Shown here: piece after piece, positions 23,311 to 34,913 of the stretch
How positions within the stretch are numbered: position 1 is the stretch's first letter
Layout: each line of letters starts with the position of its first letter
NCBI GenBank assembly: GCA_973895155.1
Contig: OZ316893.1
Coordinates: 19,158,001 to 19,222,000 of the forward strand
Direction: 5' to 3'
DNA length: 64,000 nt
From: Marsupella aquatica
Taxonomy: Eukaryota > Marchantiophyta
Program-made: the position numbers and the translations under genes
The notes under the pieces: model-generated
What the model was told of the DNA's origin: nothing
Seen by the model: the letters and a program-made list of their open reading frames with translations, nothing else
Database searches by the model: none

Positions 23311-26300
23311 CGTAGCTCTCCACGAGCAACTTTCTTTCAGAAAAAGGTCACACTTACATTAAATGTTCATAGATTTGACACATTTATTTCTCGATGAGGT
23401 AGAAGGAGAATTGACTTAGATTGAAGTCCAATTAGAACTTGAAACGGGGAATAGGAAGATGTTGGCTCAGGAAGTAAGTGGGAACAATTTGTTTTTCAAA
23501 AACCATCCACAAATCAACTAAGGGGCGATAAAGAATGAGCAGATGTGATAGGGAATTATAGGGATTTCAGGCGATTCATTTTGGAGCTACAACAAACCCG
23601 ACAACAAATGCAAATCCCAAACGACTCCATCACTAGAAGTTGAGCCTTACAGCAGTTTGAGAGCAAAAGAAGGAAGAAGGATAAGGACTAGAGAAGATTT
23701 CAATGGCAAGGAATCAAAATCAAAAGCAACCATTGAAATCTACATAAACGAGAGAAACAAAAGCATAGCAATCAAGACACAAGAAATGTTTTTGAGAAAG
23801 AAAAACAAGAGAAAACAAGATTGAGTGAGAAGTGCTCTTTCTTATCTTTGCCCATGACAATCTCATCCCCAAATTCGAGTGACAATTTGCCTCAGCCCTA
23901 ATAAACTCATTATTCTACCACATCTGCAAGGCAAACTAGATTTCAGTAATGGACTGACTGGCAGGAGCCAGCAAACCGATGAGATCCAATTCCATTTGTG
24001 GCTTGCCTTGCTGACGATCTATTCAAGTTCATCTCTCAGAACACCATCATTCAATTCCTAAAGTAGGCTGAATTTGGTGGGACATGTGAGAATTGTCATA
24101 GGACTTGTAGCATCAAGAGAGAGAAATTTCAGACAATGAGACTTACCGACCAGACTATCGTCTAACCTTACTACAACACTATCATAAATTCAACAGAAAG
24201 GAGATACGATTCGACAGAATAACGATTCAAAGACAATTACAAGTCAATCTCCTAGAAAAGTATTGCCCTTGGAGATTAGCTACACACACAGAGACGATAT
24301 CCTGGCGGCTCCATTCACCTGAAGATTGAAGCCCATCAGGGAATAGAGGATTGCAACCCCAAGAGTATCATTCTGAATGAGCATTGGAAGGAACCGGTAG
24401 TATGTGAAGGATTGACCTGAATTGAAAGGATCCCTCAAAAGACAAACATGGAGCAAAAAAGCAAAGAGAAGTTGTGAGAGAATTCAATAGGACTTTCCTC
24501 CAGGGAGCACCTTTGGAAGAACGTAAGGAAGAAGGAAAAGCATTCGAGTGGAGACTATAATGCAGGAGACTCAAATTAGAGAATCCACAAAAAGAAACCT
24601 TGTGGATCGGTGAGATGACAAAGGATTGAAGGATACATAGTGGCGCACTAAGACTTGGGAGAGAAAGCTGAAACTGTCAGAAATCCTTTCAACAATACTC
24701 CGTTGTTACAACAGAGGTCGTAGAAGGCAAGCCAGGGACAAGAGGGAAACGAGAGCACGGAAGAAATGCGTGCAGCAGAGTCAAATCCCACAACATAGAC
24801 AGCAAAAACAACATTCAACATTGTTGTCAGTTTCCCTCGAGAAAATCACAAAGAAAAGTCATTTCCCATCACTGCAACATAGGATAAACAGTTTTGCCAA
24901 TACAAAAAGAAAATTGCACTTGCACAATTAAGCCCTTAATTGGGTCATCAAAATGAATTAATGGGTGGTAATTAGCCACTAATCAACGGGAAAACAAAAG
25001 TCTACCCCACTACCCTATAAATCAAAATGTAACGTCTCATAAATTTGAGCTTGGAAACTTTATTTCAGAGTTCAATGAGTTGAAATAGAAAAAGGGTAAA
25101 CAAAAATGGCCTGAAATGAACAAGATCAGTTTAAATTTTTGTTCATCAATGATGAGAAACAAATGGATGCTAAGACACAAATAGTTGGTTTCCACATATA
25201 CCATACATCAAGAAGTAAAATGTGGACCAATACATGATTGAAATATAAGTTGCTTGAATGGTATAAATTACATACTTATTAAAAAGCGCAAATGTTTGAA
25301 ACAAAATATGAAAGATGTATACTTAGAGGGAACAAACATGACATGGAATGATCATCTGTTTGCTTCATTGGCATAATTTATTACAATGAAAACTCCATAG
25401 ACCTCAATCCGAGGGGGAGAAAATAATGTATTGCCCCAATCATATAGACCTTAAGGCATTCAAATACAAACTTGCAATATTAATTACTAATACAAGGTAT
25501 AGGTAGAGGTTCACCCCTATATCTAGTGGGGATAGTTGTTAAGCTTACTATGGAGGATATATGGGCCAATCTCATATAAGATCTATATATATATATAAGA
25601 TATTTAGACATGACTTAAATTTTGGAATTCCAAGAATAACGTGACACCTAATCATGGGTGAAGAATGCACATACAAATGAGAATTTGAGATTTGAGGGGG
25701 AGAGAAGTACACCCTCCTCATATGCATCCATTGGATTATTTGAGCTCCATTTTGCAAATGATATCAAATGAGGAAGTGCCTTTAGCACATACTATGAAAT
25801 GAAGTGCACAAGTGCTCTGAGCACATGAAATACCGATGATAACCAATCATGAAAAGTACATTGTAAAAAAAAATAAGATAAGTGTCCGAGAGAAGAGAAA
25901 TTATCCTTGAGATTTGAAAAGCCTTTGAAGGAAGCGTGTGAAAATCCCTAACACCACCATGGCTTTGTCACTACTACTTATGAACATGACATGTATATAT
26001 GTTGGCCAACAATTTATATCACATGGGAAAAATGATTTCCACATATATGGATCCAAAAGGAAACTGAAGGCAACAAAATACCACCAAAAATGATGGAAAA
26101 CTACTGTATGCATGTTGATTGAAGAAAACGCACATATGATTATAAATACCATGAAGGAAAGCATTAGATCTAATGAACAACCCACATGAAGACTCCCACA
26201 TGAAGGAAGAATGTGGAACCAATCAGAAATGAAAACCCAAGATTCAAGTTTCTTCACGCTTCAAGCCTCAAACTTCCCCCAGATTAAGAGTTCATATGTG

Positions 26301-27009
26301 ACTTACTTCCAAAATAGGGGACCAATATATTTAAGACCAAATTTTAGATCTATATTTCCACCCCTCTTGAGACATATCCAAAAATAATCCGTGGACCCCC
26401 ATGTTCATCCAAGGAATGTGTGTGTGATGAAGTGAAATCAATTTTCAGCAAGGCGATAACCAACGGTTTTGAGTCTCCTGATGGTATTGGTGTGTTCTCA
26501 TACAAAAGAAAACGCTCAAAAGATAGAGAAGACTTATCAAACAGAAGCTTGAATGTGGAGGAATTGAGTTTTTTGACAATTTTTGCTTACTTATTGGAGA
26601 AATAATGTTTCTATCATTCTTGATTGATCGTTTGTGAGTTGCATTGAACTTTACCGCCACAAGATGGACTGGAGGACAACAGTGCTCACCTGTTGGCAAA
26701 AGAGTACTTGTCAATTCGGTGGGAAGAACACACAAAACGAATGAGCCATCACTTCACACAAAGGATTTGTAGGTTTTTTATTTAAGAAAGCTATGGTGTG
26801 AGGGGGAGACCAACAATTGTTTCTTTGACATAGAGGTTGCATTTGGCGTCAACTTGTGTTGAGAGTGAGCTTCAGTTGAAGACTAGAGGGATGCAAACAA
26901 TTCAAGCTGGGAAGCAAGCATTGTGGACAAGCGATGGCGATGTAATCAAAGAAATCAATTTGTAACGGCTAAGTTTGTGACGGTGACGAGATTGTGATAT
27001 CTCTTAATC

Positions 27010-27480
27010 GAGAAAGGATTTCCAATGAGCCTCAGATTGATGAATTTTTTGCCTTTCCAATGACTGTGAGTATAAGAAATTTGCTCATGAGTTCATGAAT
27101 TCTTTTAGCTTTCCAACATTGAGTCCGATATTGACAAATTTCATGTCAGATTTTGTCACAGTACTAAAGAGATCATAAGGTTTTCAATCTCTTTAGTTTT
27201 CTAATGTGTGATATTGAGATTATTTGTCAAGAATTAGAGAGATCATGAGTATCTGAATTTCTCTAGCTTTCCAATGAACCTAACATTGATAGAGTTTTTA
27301 AAGTAGTAAGGAGATGATGAGTTTTTAATTTTACTCTAGCTTTCCAATGAGTGTGACATTGTGAGATTTTATCAAGACAATGCTAAAGAGGTCACAAGTT
27401 TCCAAATCTTGATCTTGAGTTTTCCAATGAATCAAACATTGACAGATTTTATCAAGTACTAAGGAGATTGATTGTTAAAT
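27010..27480 (+). repeat. Degenerate tandem repeat of about 75 bp inside the LARD-like element
   Basis: About seven spaced occurrences of CTTTCCAATGA and variants, each followed by a GACATTGA-like run and an AGAGATCA-like run. Spacing is roughly 55-90 bases. Divergence between units is high. Confidence 0.65.
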
Positions 27481-27985
27481 TTTACAATGTGAAGCCAAAG
27501 AGGTTTTAACTATGTACATTTCTATCGATTGGTTTTTTCAAACTTGCAAACAATGGAAAAATACAAGCATTTCGATATAAAATACTGATATATCTTTGAC
27601 AAACATCAGAATGGTAATTTTTATTTTATTAAATGACATTTCTTTCTTTGTATTTTGGTTTTTTTTACATTTAATATTTATGGCATGGCGCCCCAAAAAT
27701 TACGTTGCTTTTGCCACAAACAGGAATTGCACGTTTGTTACCATTAAAGTAGGATCATTCCTGTTTGTGGCTGGTTGTGGTGATGTGGCGCAACCTCGTG
27801 GCACAGAATTTGCAAGAGACCTCTCATGGGGGTCCATAATGACTATAAATGTAACATGGTGGTTACACTCTTTCCCTTAGAAGAAAGCAGGAGAGTTTTA
27901 ATGAGACCACACCAATGGATACCATGTACTACATTGATCTATCATTTACGATTAGATGTTAACCCTAGTGTGGTTGCATTATCTA

Positions 27986-28282
27986 CTCGGGGGTTTCACT
28001 TCCACAAAAATGGCATATCACGTGCGACGAAGGATAGGGTCATTTTATTGGTTCTAAGGGAAGACTTAAGAATTTTTGTAGAAGAACAATAGGGTCTTTT
28101 AAATTCAATTTTGAGACTTATAAGAACATTAGGGCCTTTTTAATCCAAGTTTTAGAATATTCCAAGAATATTCCAACTTTATAGGGGTTAAAAAATAAAT
28201 TTTTTTTCTTACATTTTAGGGGGTCCGAGCCCTAAAAACGTCGCAGGCGATGGGGAGGTCCCCATATAGTGAGACCCCCGAG
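27986..28282 (+). mobile_element. MITE copy 1, 297 bp, TSD ATTATCTA
   Basis: Terminal inverted repeats start CTCGGGGGT and end ACCCCCGAG. A perfect 8-bp target duplication ATTATCTA flanks it (27978-27985 and 28283-28290). It carries no ORF of note, so it is non-autonomous. Eight-bp duplications fit hAT, P or Merlin-type transposases, but the terminal sequence is not the usual hAT CAGGG, so the superfamily stays open. Confidence 0.9.
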
Positions 28283-28303
28283 ATTATCTATGATAAAATA
28301 ACC

Positions 28304-28312
28304 AAGGGGGAG
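28304..28312 (+). other. Polypurine tract of the LARD-like element
   Basis: AAGGGGGAG directly precedes the TGTTATAACCC start of the 3' LTR. Confidence 0.8.
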
Positions 28313-28795
28313 TGTTATAACCCATAGGTTAGGTCAACATCCAACCCTAGTCTCGGGGGTCTCACTATATGGATGCCTCTCCATCACCTGCGACGTTTTT
28401 AGGCCTCGAACCCCCTAAAATGTAAGAAAAAATTAAAATTTTTGACCCCTATAAAGTCAGAATATTCTCAAAATTTTCTGAAATTTTAGTTATAAGGACC
28501 CTAATGTTCTTATAAGTCCCAAAATTGGATTTAAAAGACTCTATTGTTCTTCTCAGAACATTCTTAAGTGTTCCCTTTGAACCAATAAAATGACCCTATA
28601 CTTTGTTGCACGTGATATGCCATTTTTGTGGAAGTGAAACCCCCGAGACCCTAGTTAGGGGATTAAGGTATTTACTATAACTATTACTAAATGTATACCT
28701 AAGGAGGTATTAGTAAATCCCCTATGAATGGATGAACCTTGATTGTTGGTGTACTTGACATTTTCTCTCCTAAGAATTATCTTCACCTCTCAACA
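28313..28795 (+). repeat. 3' LTR of the LARD-like element, split by a MITE
   Basis: Matches the 5' LTR closely apart from the inserted MITE with its duplicated octamer, a small indel after GGGGATTA, and a few substitutions. Confidence 0.85.
28352..28647 (-). mobile_element. MITE copy 2, 296 bp, inverted relative to copy 1, TSD ACCCTAGT
   Basis: Same family as 27986-28282 but in opposite orientation: it begins CTCGGGGGTCTCACTATATGG where copy 1 ends with the complement. A perfect 8-bp duplication ACCCTAGT flanks it (28344-28351 and 28648-28655). The 5' LTR of the host element holds the same site once, without insertion. The insertion therefore came after the LTR element had integrated. Confidence 0.92.
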
Positions 28796-28800
28796 TATTT

Positions 28801-30820
28801 ATATTTATACCTTGTAACTTGTAACTTGTCTTGAAAACCAAGACCTTTTGCAGTGAAGTTGGACAGAATCTATTGTAACTACACTCTTTGTTGCATTTTT
28901 TTTTTGCTGAATGTAATCTCAAAGTCTCATCCATTAGTACTTTATTACACCAGGCCCATGAAAAAAGTGTTTGATCACAATAGTCTGAACTCAGTCATAT
29001 TATATCAAATGTACTTGGGCATTTTTGCCTCTTTGGTCATCTTGAGGTTTTTCTATTTTCCCCCTTTTTATTGGGTTTTTGTCTTTGGGATCGTGTCTCC
29101 CGGTTTGGTGCTTTTGTTCTTTGGCAATTTGATATATAAATGTATTTCTTGAACAACACAAGTGAAGTGGTACTATATTTGTGAAAGAGGAGAGTGGAGA
29201 GGGGCAGGCCCTGGGAAAGGGCTTAGGCCTTTCAAGGGTGAGGGAAAGGAAAGAAAAGAAAAATGCAAATTAGGGGCAATTGAGAGGGGAGAGAGAGGAC
29301 ACGAGATATAAAGGATTGGTTCTTTTTATTTTTATTTTTCCATTCTCCCCACATTCCCCAACAAAGTTCTTGCCCCCTATTCCCTTTGTCATTGTCACCA
29401 CCATCCTCTCTGCAGCAAAAAGCCACCAAGGAAAACTCCACTCCCCAGCCTCCCTCCCAATTCCCTTGAGCCCTGGCTCCCTCCAATACATTAGTCCCAC
29501 ATGCACCCACCCAAATACCTCTTTTTGCCATGACTTGTGGCTCATGGAGGATTAGGTAGAGAGCATCCAAGGTAGATCTTAGGGAAGCTTTGAAAAGGAA
29601 TGACTCTGGACAACAAAAAATTAGTAACATTGCAAGTCATTTCTTCAGTAAAACCTTCCAAGTTTGGCAAAAACAAAACTAAGGTCTGCAGAATTTCTAG
29701 CTGGTGCTCAACAGGGCGCTCAAGTGGATGGGCTGAGAGCTTACTTGCCCATAGAGCATGTAGGAACACATTCTAGAAACCTCCTAGGGGAAACCAACCT
29801 CAGATAAGAAATGAATAATCTGGAAATCAGGGGGAGGGAAGTTTTTGAAAAAACCCATAGTGGACTGTAATTTTTGGCAAAATAGAATCTGAGGCTGCAC
29901 CTGTGTGAGCACCCGTTTCCTCAACTGATCAAACTGGCTGAAATTCTACCAGTTCATAAAGTAGGTAGTAAAGCATCTTCTGGAAAAATTTAAGCTATCT
30001 TTTGAAAAAAACAAGAATAAAACAGAATGTACATGACTGAATATACAATTGGGATATATGTGGGCTCAACATGGTTTTGCATTGGATACACAATATTTAG
30101 ATCAAACCAAATGATATCCCCTTGTTGGGGCCTGTTTTTTATGCACAATAATTAAACTCAACTTTAGTTGAGCCAATCAGGGGGTCTCACAGTTGGCTTT
30201 GGCAATCCTCACAGTTGCCTAAGTCAGGTTCAGCAATAGCCTTGATTTTTTTAGAAAAAGTCTTAACAAGGCACCCTGTTAAGCTTCAGTATTTTGGGGA
30301 AGACCCCAAACATCTACACACGCACACCAATGTTATTTACATGAAAGTGAGAGTTGGACCCCAAGAACGCTGAAGATGGAAAGGAGATGTGGTCCAAGAA
30401 AAGCCATCAACCATGGTATCCATGTCACAATGTGCAAGGCCCACTTGATACCACCTACAGTAGGCATGGTTCCCTCTGCAACTAATTGTGCTATTGAAGT
30501 ATAGGATAATGGTAGTCTGGTTTGAGGTTACAAGCATGTAACCAAGTGACCAAAAGCGAGGAAAATTTGCCCAGCAGCAGTTGGGAAACTTTTCAGAGCT
30601 TTCTTGGAGCAAAGTTTAGTCTAGAACCCTTGCCCAGACCTCCACTATAGTTTGTAATTACTATCCGCTGGTGTTGTATGCCCTGATTCTGCTCCCCTCC
30701 TTCATCATCTGTTGAACCCCATCCTCTCACCTTTGCCTGCTTTCTGGCTTTTCTTGCTCTTCTCTTCCTCCCTTGTTGTCTGTCCTGATTATGCTTTTGG
30801 GATGTTTGTGTTGCCTTGCA
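28801..30820. other. Intergenic, no gene recognised
   Basis: T-rich and purine-rich blocks. Open stretches on both strands at 29232-29630 come from low-complexity sequence and carry no family signature. No RNA gene was seen. Confidence 0.4.
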
Positions 30821-30823
30821 CTC

Positions 30824-31270
30824 TCACCTTCCCTGCTATTTTGTTCCTCTCCTGACCCCCATTCTCTCACCTTCCCTGCTCTGTTGTTCCTCTCCTGACC
30901 CCATTCTCTCACCTTCCTTGCTCTACTAGGGCATCTCAAACCTTGGCATTGCGGGAAAAAAATGACGCCCGGAACTATCAGTTTTGGTCACGGTTCAGCA
31001 GTGTGTGGACATGAATTTTTTTTGTCCGCCACTTTTTTCCCGGGAATCTGTTGCTGACCACAACCGGAGGCAGCAATGCAACGTTTGAGACGCCCTATTG
31101 TTACTCTTTTGACCCCCATTCTCTCACCTGCCCTGCTCTATTGTTTCTCTCTAGACCCCCATTCTCTCACCTCTCTGCTCTATTGTTCCTCTCTTGACCC
31201 CCATTCTCTCACCCTTTCCCTGCTCTTTTGCTCCTCTATATTGTTCCTCTCTTGACCCCATTCTCTCACC
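30824..31270 (+). repeat. Pyrimidine-rich minisatellite
   Basis: Repeats of a roughly 43-bp unit built on TTGTTCCTCTC, TGACCCCCATTCTCTCACC and TTCCCTGCTCT. About six or seven units are interrupted by a small TIR element at 30929-31095. The same unit recurs at 43550-43760, beyond the gypsy element. Confidence 0.8.
30929..31095. mobile_element. Small TIR element (MITE-like) inside the minisatellite
   Basis: Ends are imperfect inverted repeats: GGGCATCTCAAACCTTGGCA at left and the complement of GGGCGTCTCAAACGTTGCA at right. TA lies on both sides (30927-30928, 31096-31097). Length 167 bp, no ORF. TA or TWA targets would fit mariner/Stowaway or PIF/Tourist MITEs. The exact target duplication is uncertain because the host unit is itself variable. 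Confidence 0.65.
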
Positions 31271-31479
31271 TTTTCCTTGCTCTTTTGCTACGGACCCCAC
31301 TAGAGGCCCCTTCCAAAATTCGAGACTCCACAGCTCACCACTTCATCATGACACACTGCAAACAGGTACAAATTGGTTTACAACATACAATTACTTCACA
31401 TTCGTGTTTGCGGCAGGATTTTGGTAAATTGAGGACGCCATGCCGTAAACCTTGATGTAAAAATGTTTCAAAAATAACC

Positions 31480-31667
31480 ATTTTATTTACCTTGAGTAAC
31501 TGACTGTTCAATTAGTAGTGGGCACACCCTCCATTTTATTTACCTCGAGTAACCAGTTGCCCACCCTTTTTTGTGAATTGTGGTTCAATTCTGTAATTAA
31601 ATCTTGTTGCCCGAGTAACCGACTGCCCACCCTCATTCTGAATTGTGGTTCAATATATTGAGTAATT
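31480..31667 (+). repeat. Degenerate short tandem repeats at the gypsy insertion site
   Basis: Three diverged units share GAGTAACC/TGACTGCCCACCC and TGAATTGTGGTTCAAT. The Ty3/gypsy element begins directly after them. Confidence 0.55.
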
Positions 31668-31997
31668 TGTCACACCATTCTAGGTAGTGTTAGAGTGTAT
31701 CGTACTATCTCTAGATCCGTATGTTTGGTATGTGTGCTATATGAGCCGATAAGGTTCCGTCAGGTTTGTGTGAGAGGGTACTTCTCACTTGTGAGGCATT
31801 GAAAGGTCATCTTTCAATGTTGAGCCTTGGAGAGAGAGGAGCTTGAGTGGCTATGGTGGCTGTGAGCTCCGCTTGTGTAACGTGGATTCCTTGAGTAGTG
31901 CAAGGTGTGTTGGCTTGACATACGTGTGTGATCGGATCGGTGCGGGATCGATGGGGTATTGTTGACCGGGATCATTGCGCCGATTGTATGGAGATTA
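31668..31997 (+). repeat. 5' LTR, segment B only (lacks segment A)
   Basis: Matches 40672-40999. It starts TGTCACACC and ends GGAGATTA, immediately before the primer site. Compared with the full 3' LTR it lacks the 136-bp segment A at its left. A perfect 9-bp inverted repeat (CATTGAAAG, 5-base loop, CTTTCAATG) sits at 31797-31819. Confidence 0.8.
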
Positions 31998-32008
31998 CAT
32001 TGAAAGAT
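31998..32008 (+). other. Candidate self-priming primer binding site
   Basis: CATTGAAAGAT abuts the LTR. It is exactly complementary over 11 nt to ATCTTTCAATG inside the LTR (31809-31819). It does not match the initiator-tRNA site. This is the geometry of Tf1/sushi-type self-priming, where the RNA 5' end folds back onto an 11-nt site. That mechanism implies transcription starting near 31809; this is inference. Confidence 0.5.
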
Positions 32009-33256
32009 CATGAGCTTCAAACTCTGTTGTGCGGACAGAAGCTCAGTCTGAGTTTGTCGTTGACGGTGACGGTTCGTGGTAGCTCGAATCAATTGGATTT
32101 GTGTTTGACGCGGATTCATGTTTCTTGAATCGTTGGTTCTATTGTTTGAGTACTTTGTTGCTATTCGATCTGGTTCTAGCCAAGCTTGAACGTTGTTGGA
32201 TCTGGATCTGGTCTAGATCTGGATCTGGATTGAGTCGGAGTCCAGATCTGGATCTGGAAAGAGGTGGCCGAAGGTTGCTGCTTGTATCGCACTGCTGTTT
32301 TGTGGACAGATCTGTTGGAATTTTGAGTGCTCGCGGCATTTTATTGTCAAGGAACGCTCGCGAAATGTCCCAAAACCGTGCGCAACAGGTTTGCAGAGAT
32401 CGAGAGCCATCGACGTTGCCATTTTTGTGAAGAAAATCACTGCTTTCGAGTGGCAAATGTTGCCATTTCTGAGCCCGACGACTTCTGTTTTGTATACACA
32501 CAAAATTGTGTGCGCATAAGGCGATGCGTGAGGTCACCCATCCCGAAAGTGCTCCCAACCGCGAGCGCGAAGTCACCCATCACGAGCACAAGCAGGCGCA
32601 AAGTTGAGATCACCCATCCTGGGGCTATTCCGGGTCGTGAGCACGAGGGGAGGCACGAGGTCAAGCGCGAGGAGGTCACCCATCCTGGGGCTATTCCCAG
32701 CCGCAAGCACTTAACTGACAAGTTCTCATCCCACCTTATGTACACACAAGTTTTTACAACTTGTTGTTTAGATTCAAGCGCCAGGGGGCTTTATACACTT
32801 TCTGGTTTGCTTAGAGCCTTGTTTCGGGCCAAATTAGAAGCTCTTTAGAGATTTTTGATAGTTTTGAGTTCATCTAAATACACAGATTGAACCAATTGTG
32901 CATGGTTTCTCATCTATAACATTGGGACATCATGAAGCCTATTATGAAGGCCTTTCATTGAACATTATGAATATTTGTTTGATCAATGTGTGATCATTCT
33001 TGGTGTGGAGAGTTAGTGTTTGACTATTCTTGTTGATTGGATCCTCTCCACACTTGTTTCCTGTTTGTGCGCCATGTTGGTTCGGTGTGGGCGCTTGATT
33101 CCATAGGAGTGATCCGGGTTTGCAATTGGACATTCTAGTGTGCTGTGTATTTCTCTCCTGGTGATGTTGGAGTGATGCCCAACACACCATGGTGGGTGCT
33201 TGTGGTGCTGACAGGGATAGATTGCCCTTAGGGTTAGCACATAGATTAGGTTAGGG
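32009..33256 (+). other. Leader region of the gypsy element
   Basis: About 1.25 kb between primer site and gag. It contains a GATCTGGATCTGG-rich repeat at 32197-32262 and a duplicated CACCCATCCTGGGGCTATTCC block (near 32611 and 32677). ORFs here (for example 32327-32848) overlap these repeats and have no homology I recognise. It may hold packaging or regulatory RNA structure; not shown. Confidence 0.45.
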
Positions 33257-34913
33257 TTGGTCACCATGGATTCTTCTGGTGCTACTGGATTACCCGATGG
33301 ACGACGGACCGGTTTCACTCGGAGTGGGGCACAGTTTCGGCCAGCGGCATTGGTAGCAGTCAGCAGTGCAGCTTCAGACAGTGATTCTGATGAGGACTCA
33401 ATAACCAGTTCTCCTCATCATCAGGTGGTTGCACCTTTCTTGTTGGATATGGACGAGATATACGGGGCTACAAAGGGCCCACGACGATACTCTGGTGCAG
33501 TTGGCACGATTGATCTGGATGACTTCATCTAGGAGTTTGATACGTGGTGCGATATGCAGACATTGCGTAACGTCACATTATTTACCCCTTTCATGGCATG
33601 GAAGGGATTATTTCAGCATTTGGAGGGGCCACCCATGGATGACTACCATGAGTTTCGGAAGGCTCATTTGGTTGAGATTGAAGCATGGAGGCAGCATTGG
33701 TCGCCTAATTACGTGTCCATCACCTATGGCACTAGTGCGGCTGCCCAACCCATTGCCACAGCTGTTGCTTCTTCTAGCAACACTAGCCAGAGTGGCACAC
33801 CATCCACCACCAGCATCCACCGCTACTCCTGCCGGTGTGATTGTGACAGGAACTGGAGTTGCACCAACATTTAACCCTATGGTGGAATTCTTTGAGGTAC
33901 TGAAGCAGAACTATCAGGGTGTAAGAACTGATAAATTGAAGGGTCTTCAGGAGTTCCAGCGCAAGATTGGAGAGAGTCTACATGAGGCATACACTCGTAT
34001 GCGCAGATTGATCATTGTCACCAAGGGAGTGACAGAGGCTCAGGCAGTCCAGTTTTGGTATGCAATTCTGGATAGAGAATTGCGACGTAGAGTGAGAGAT
34101 ATCACTCTGCTTAGGGATGCAGATCCCACATTAGCAGTTGTTTTTACACTTTCTGAGCGCATTGAGCTCAATATGGTGAATGAGAAGGTGATGACTTCCG
34201 GATTTGCCAAGGAAGCACCAAAGGCTGCATCCACATCCACATCACAGCCTACTGCACGGAAGAGCCAGAGGGAGAAGCCTACTGCACGAGAGTCTACCAG
34301 CCAGAGACCTGTGCCCTCTTATGCTGGATAACAGTCAGGATGTTGGACCTATGGTGGGGATCATGCACAGAGATATTGCCCAGATCATAGAGGATCAGTT
34401 GGAGCATCAGCACCTTATCAGCGACAATGTGATCACTGTGGAGCTCCTGGACACACCAAGGATAGGTGTTTCTCACTCCATCCTGAGTTACAAAGAGGAG
34501 GATCCCATACACATGATCAGGGAAGAGGAGGTAGAGGCGGTGGACGTGGTCGTGGCATGCCACATGTAGGGAGACAGGGAGGTGACGCTGCCCCTACTGT
34601 AACCATAGATCCAAAGGATGCTAAGATTGCTCAATTGGAGCAGCAGCTAACTGCCATGGCTAGTTCCCAGGTGAGACCTACTTCTGGTGATGAGGCATCA
34701 ACATCCTATGGACCTTCCACATCCCATGGTCCTTCCACATCTTATGGAGCTGATGGAGACCTTGCCACCATGGGATTCATGTGTGGCACTGCACATATTG
34801 ATGCATCAACAACTTTGACACGTGGGGCAACCGAAGCTCTTGAGCCCCGAGGAGCATTAGTGAAGTTAGATCCACAAAGGGGGAATGCACGTCGGCAGAC
34901 AAAGCTTCCTTAG
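33257..34913 (+). pseudogene. Gag of the gypsy element
   Basis: The likely start is at 33257 or 33266 (MDSSG). The matrix-like N-part includes an acidic SDSDSDEDS stretch. The capsid-like part holds VEFFEVLKQNYQGVRTDK and FQRKIGESLHEAYTRMRRL. The nucleocapsid has one degenerate knuckle (34341-34379, one Cys replaced by Tyr) and one perfect CCHC knuckle CDHCGAPGHTKDRC (34428-34469), followed by a Gly/Arg-rich run (GRGGRGGGRGRG). Stops at 33530 and 34329 and a frame change near 33800 break it. Gag packages the element RNA in virus-like particles. Confidence 0.8.

Larger units (their letters stand above)
23143..28795 (+). mobile_element. Non-coding LTR retrotransposon (LARD-like), TSD TATTT
   Basis: The LTRs begin TGTTATAACCC and end CTCTCAACA. 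A perfect 5-bp target duplication TATTT flanks the element (23138-23142 and 28796-28800). The right LTR is preceded by a classic purine tract (AAGGGGGAG, 28304-28312). The 5-kb interior has no recognisable gag or pol, so it would have depended on proteins from another element. The 5' LTR is 168 bp. The 3' LTR is 483 bp because a MITE inserted in it. A second copy of that MITE lies just inside the 3' end. Confidence 0.88.

Noticed and set aside
27986-28647. Single large foldback element of about 660 bp
   Set aside because: Each half has its own complete ends and its own distinct 8-bp target duplication, so these are two insertions.
29232-29630. 132-codon minus-strand ORF and its plus-strand partner
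   Set aside because: Low-complexity purine/pyrimidine sequence keeps several frames open at once; no conserved motif is present.
31998-32015. tRNA-iMet primer site for the gypsy element
   Set aside because: The bases after the LTR do not contain TGGTATCAGAGC or a close variant; an 11-nt self-complementary match fits better.
32327-32848. 173-codon ORF in the gypsy leader
   Set aside because: It runs across the internal repeats of the leader, has no family signature, and lies upstream of the recognisable gag.
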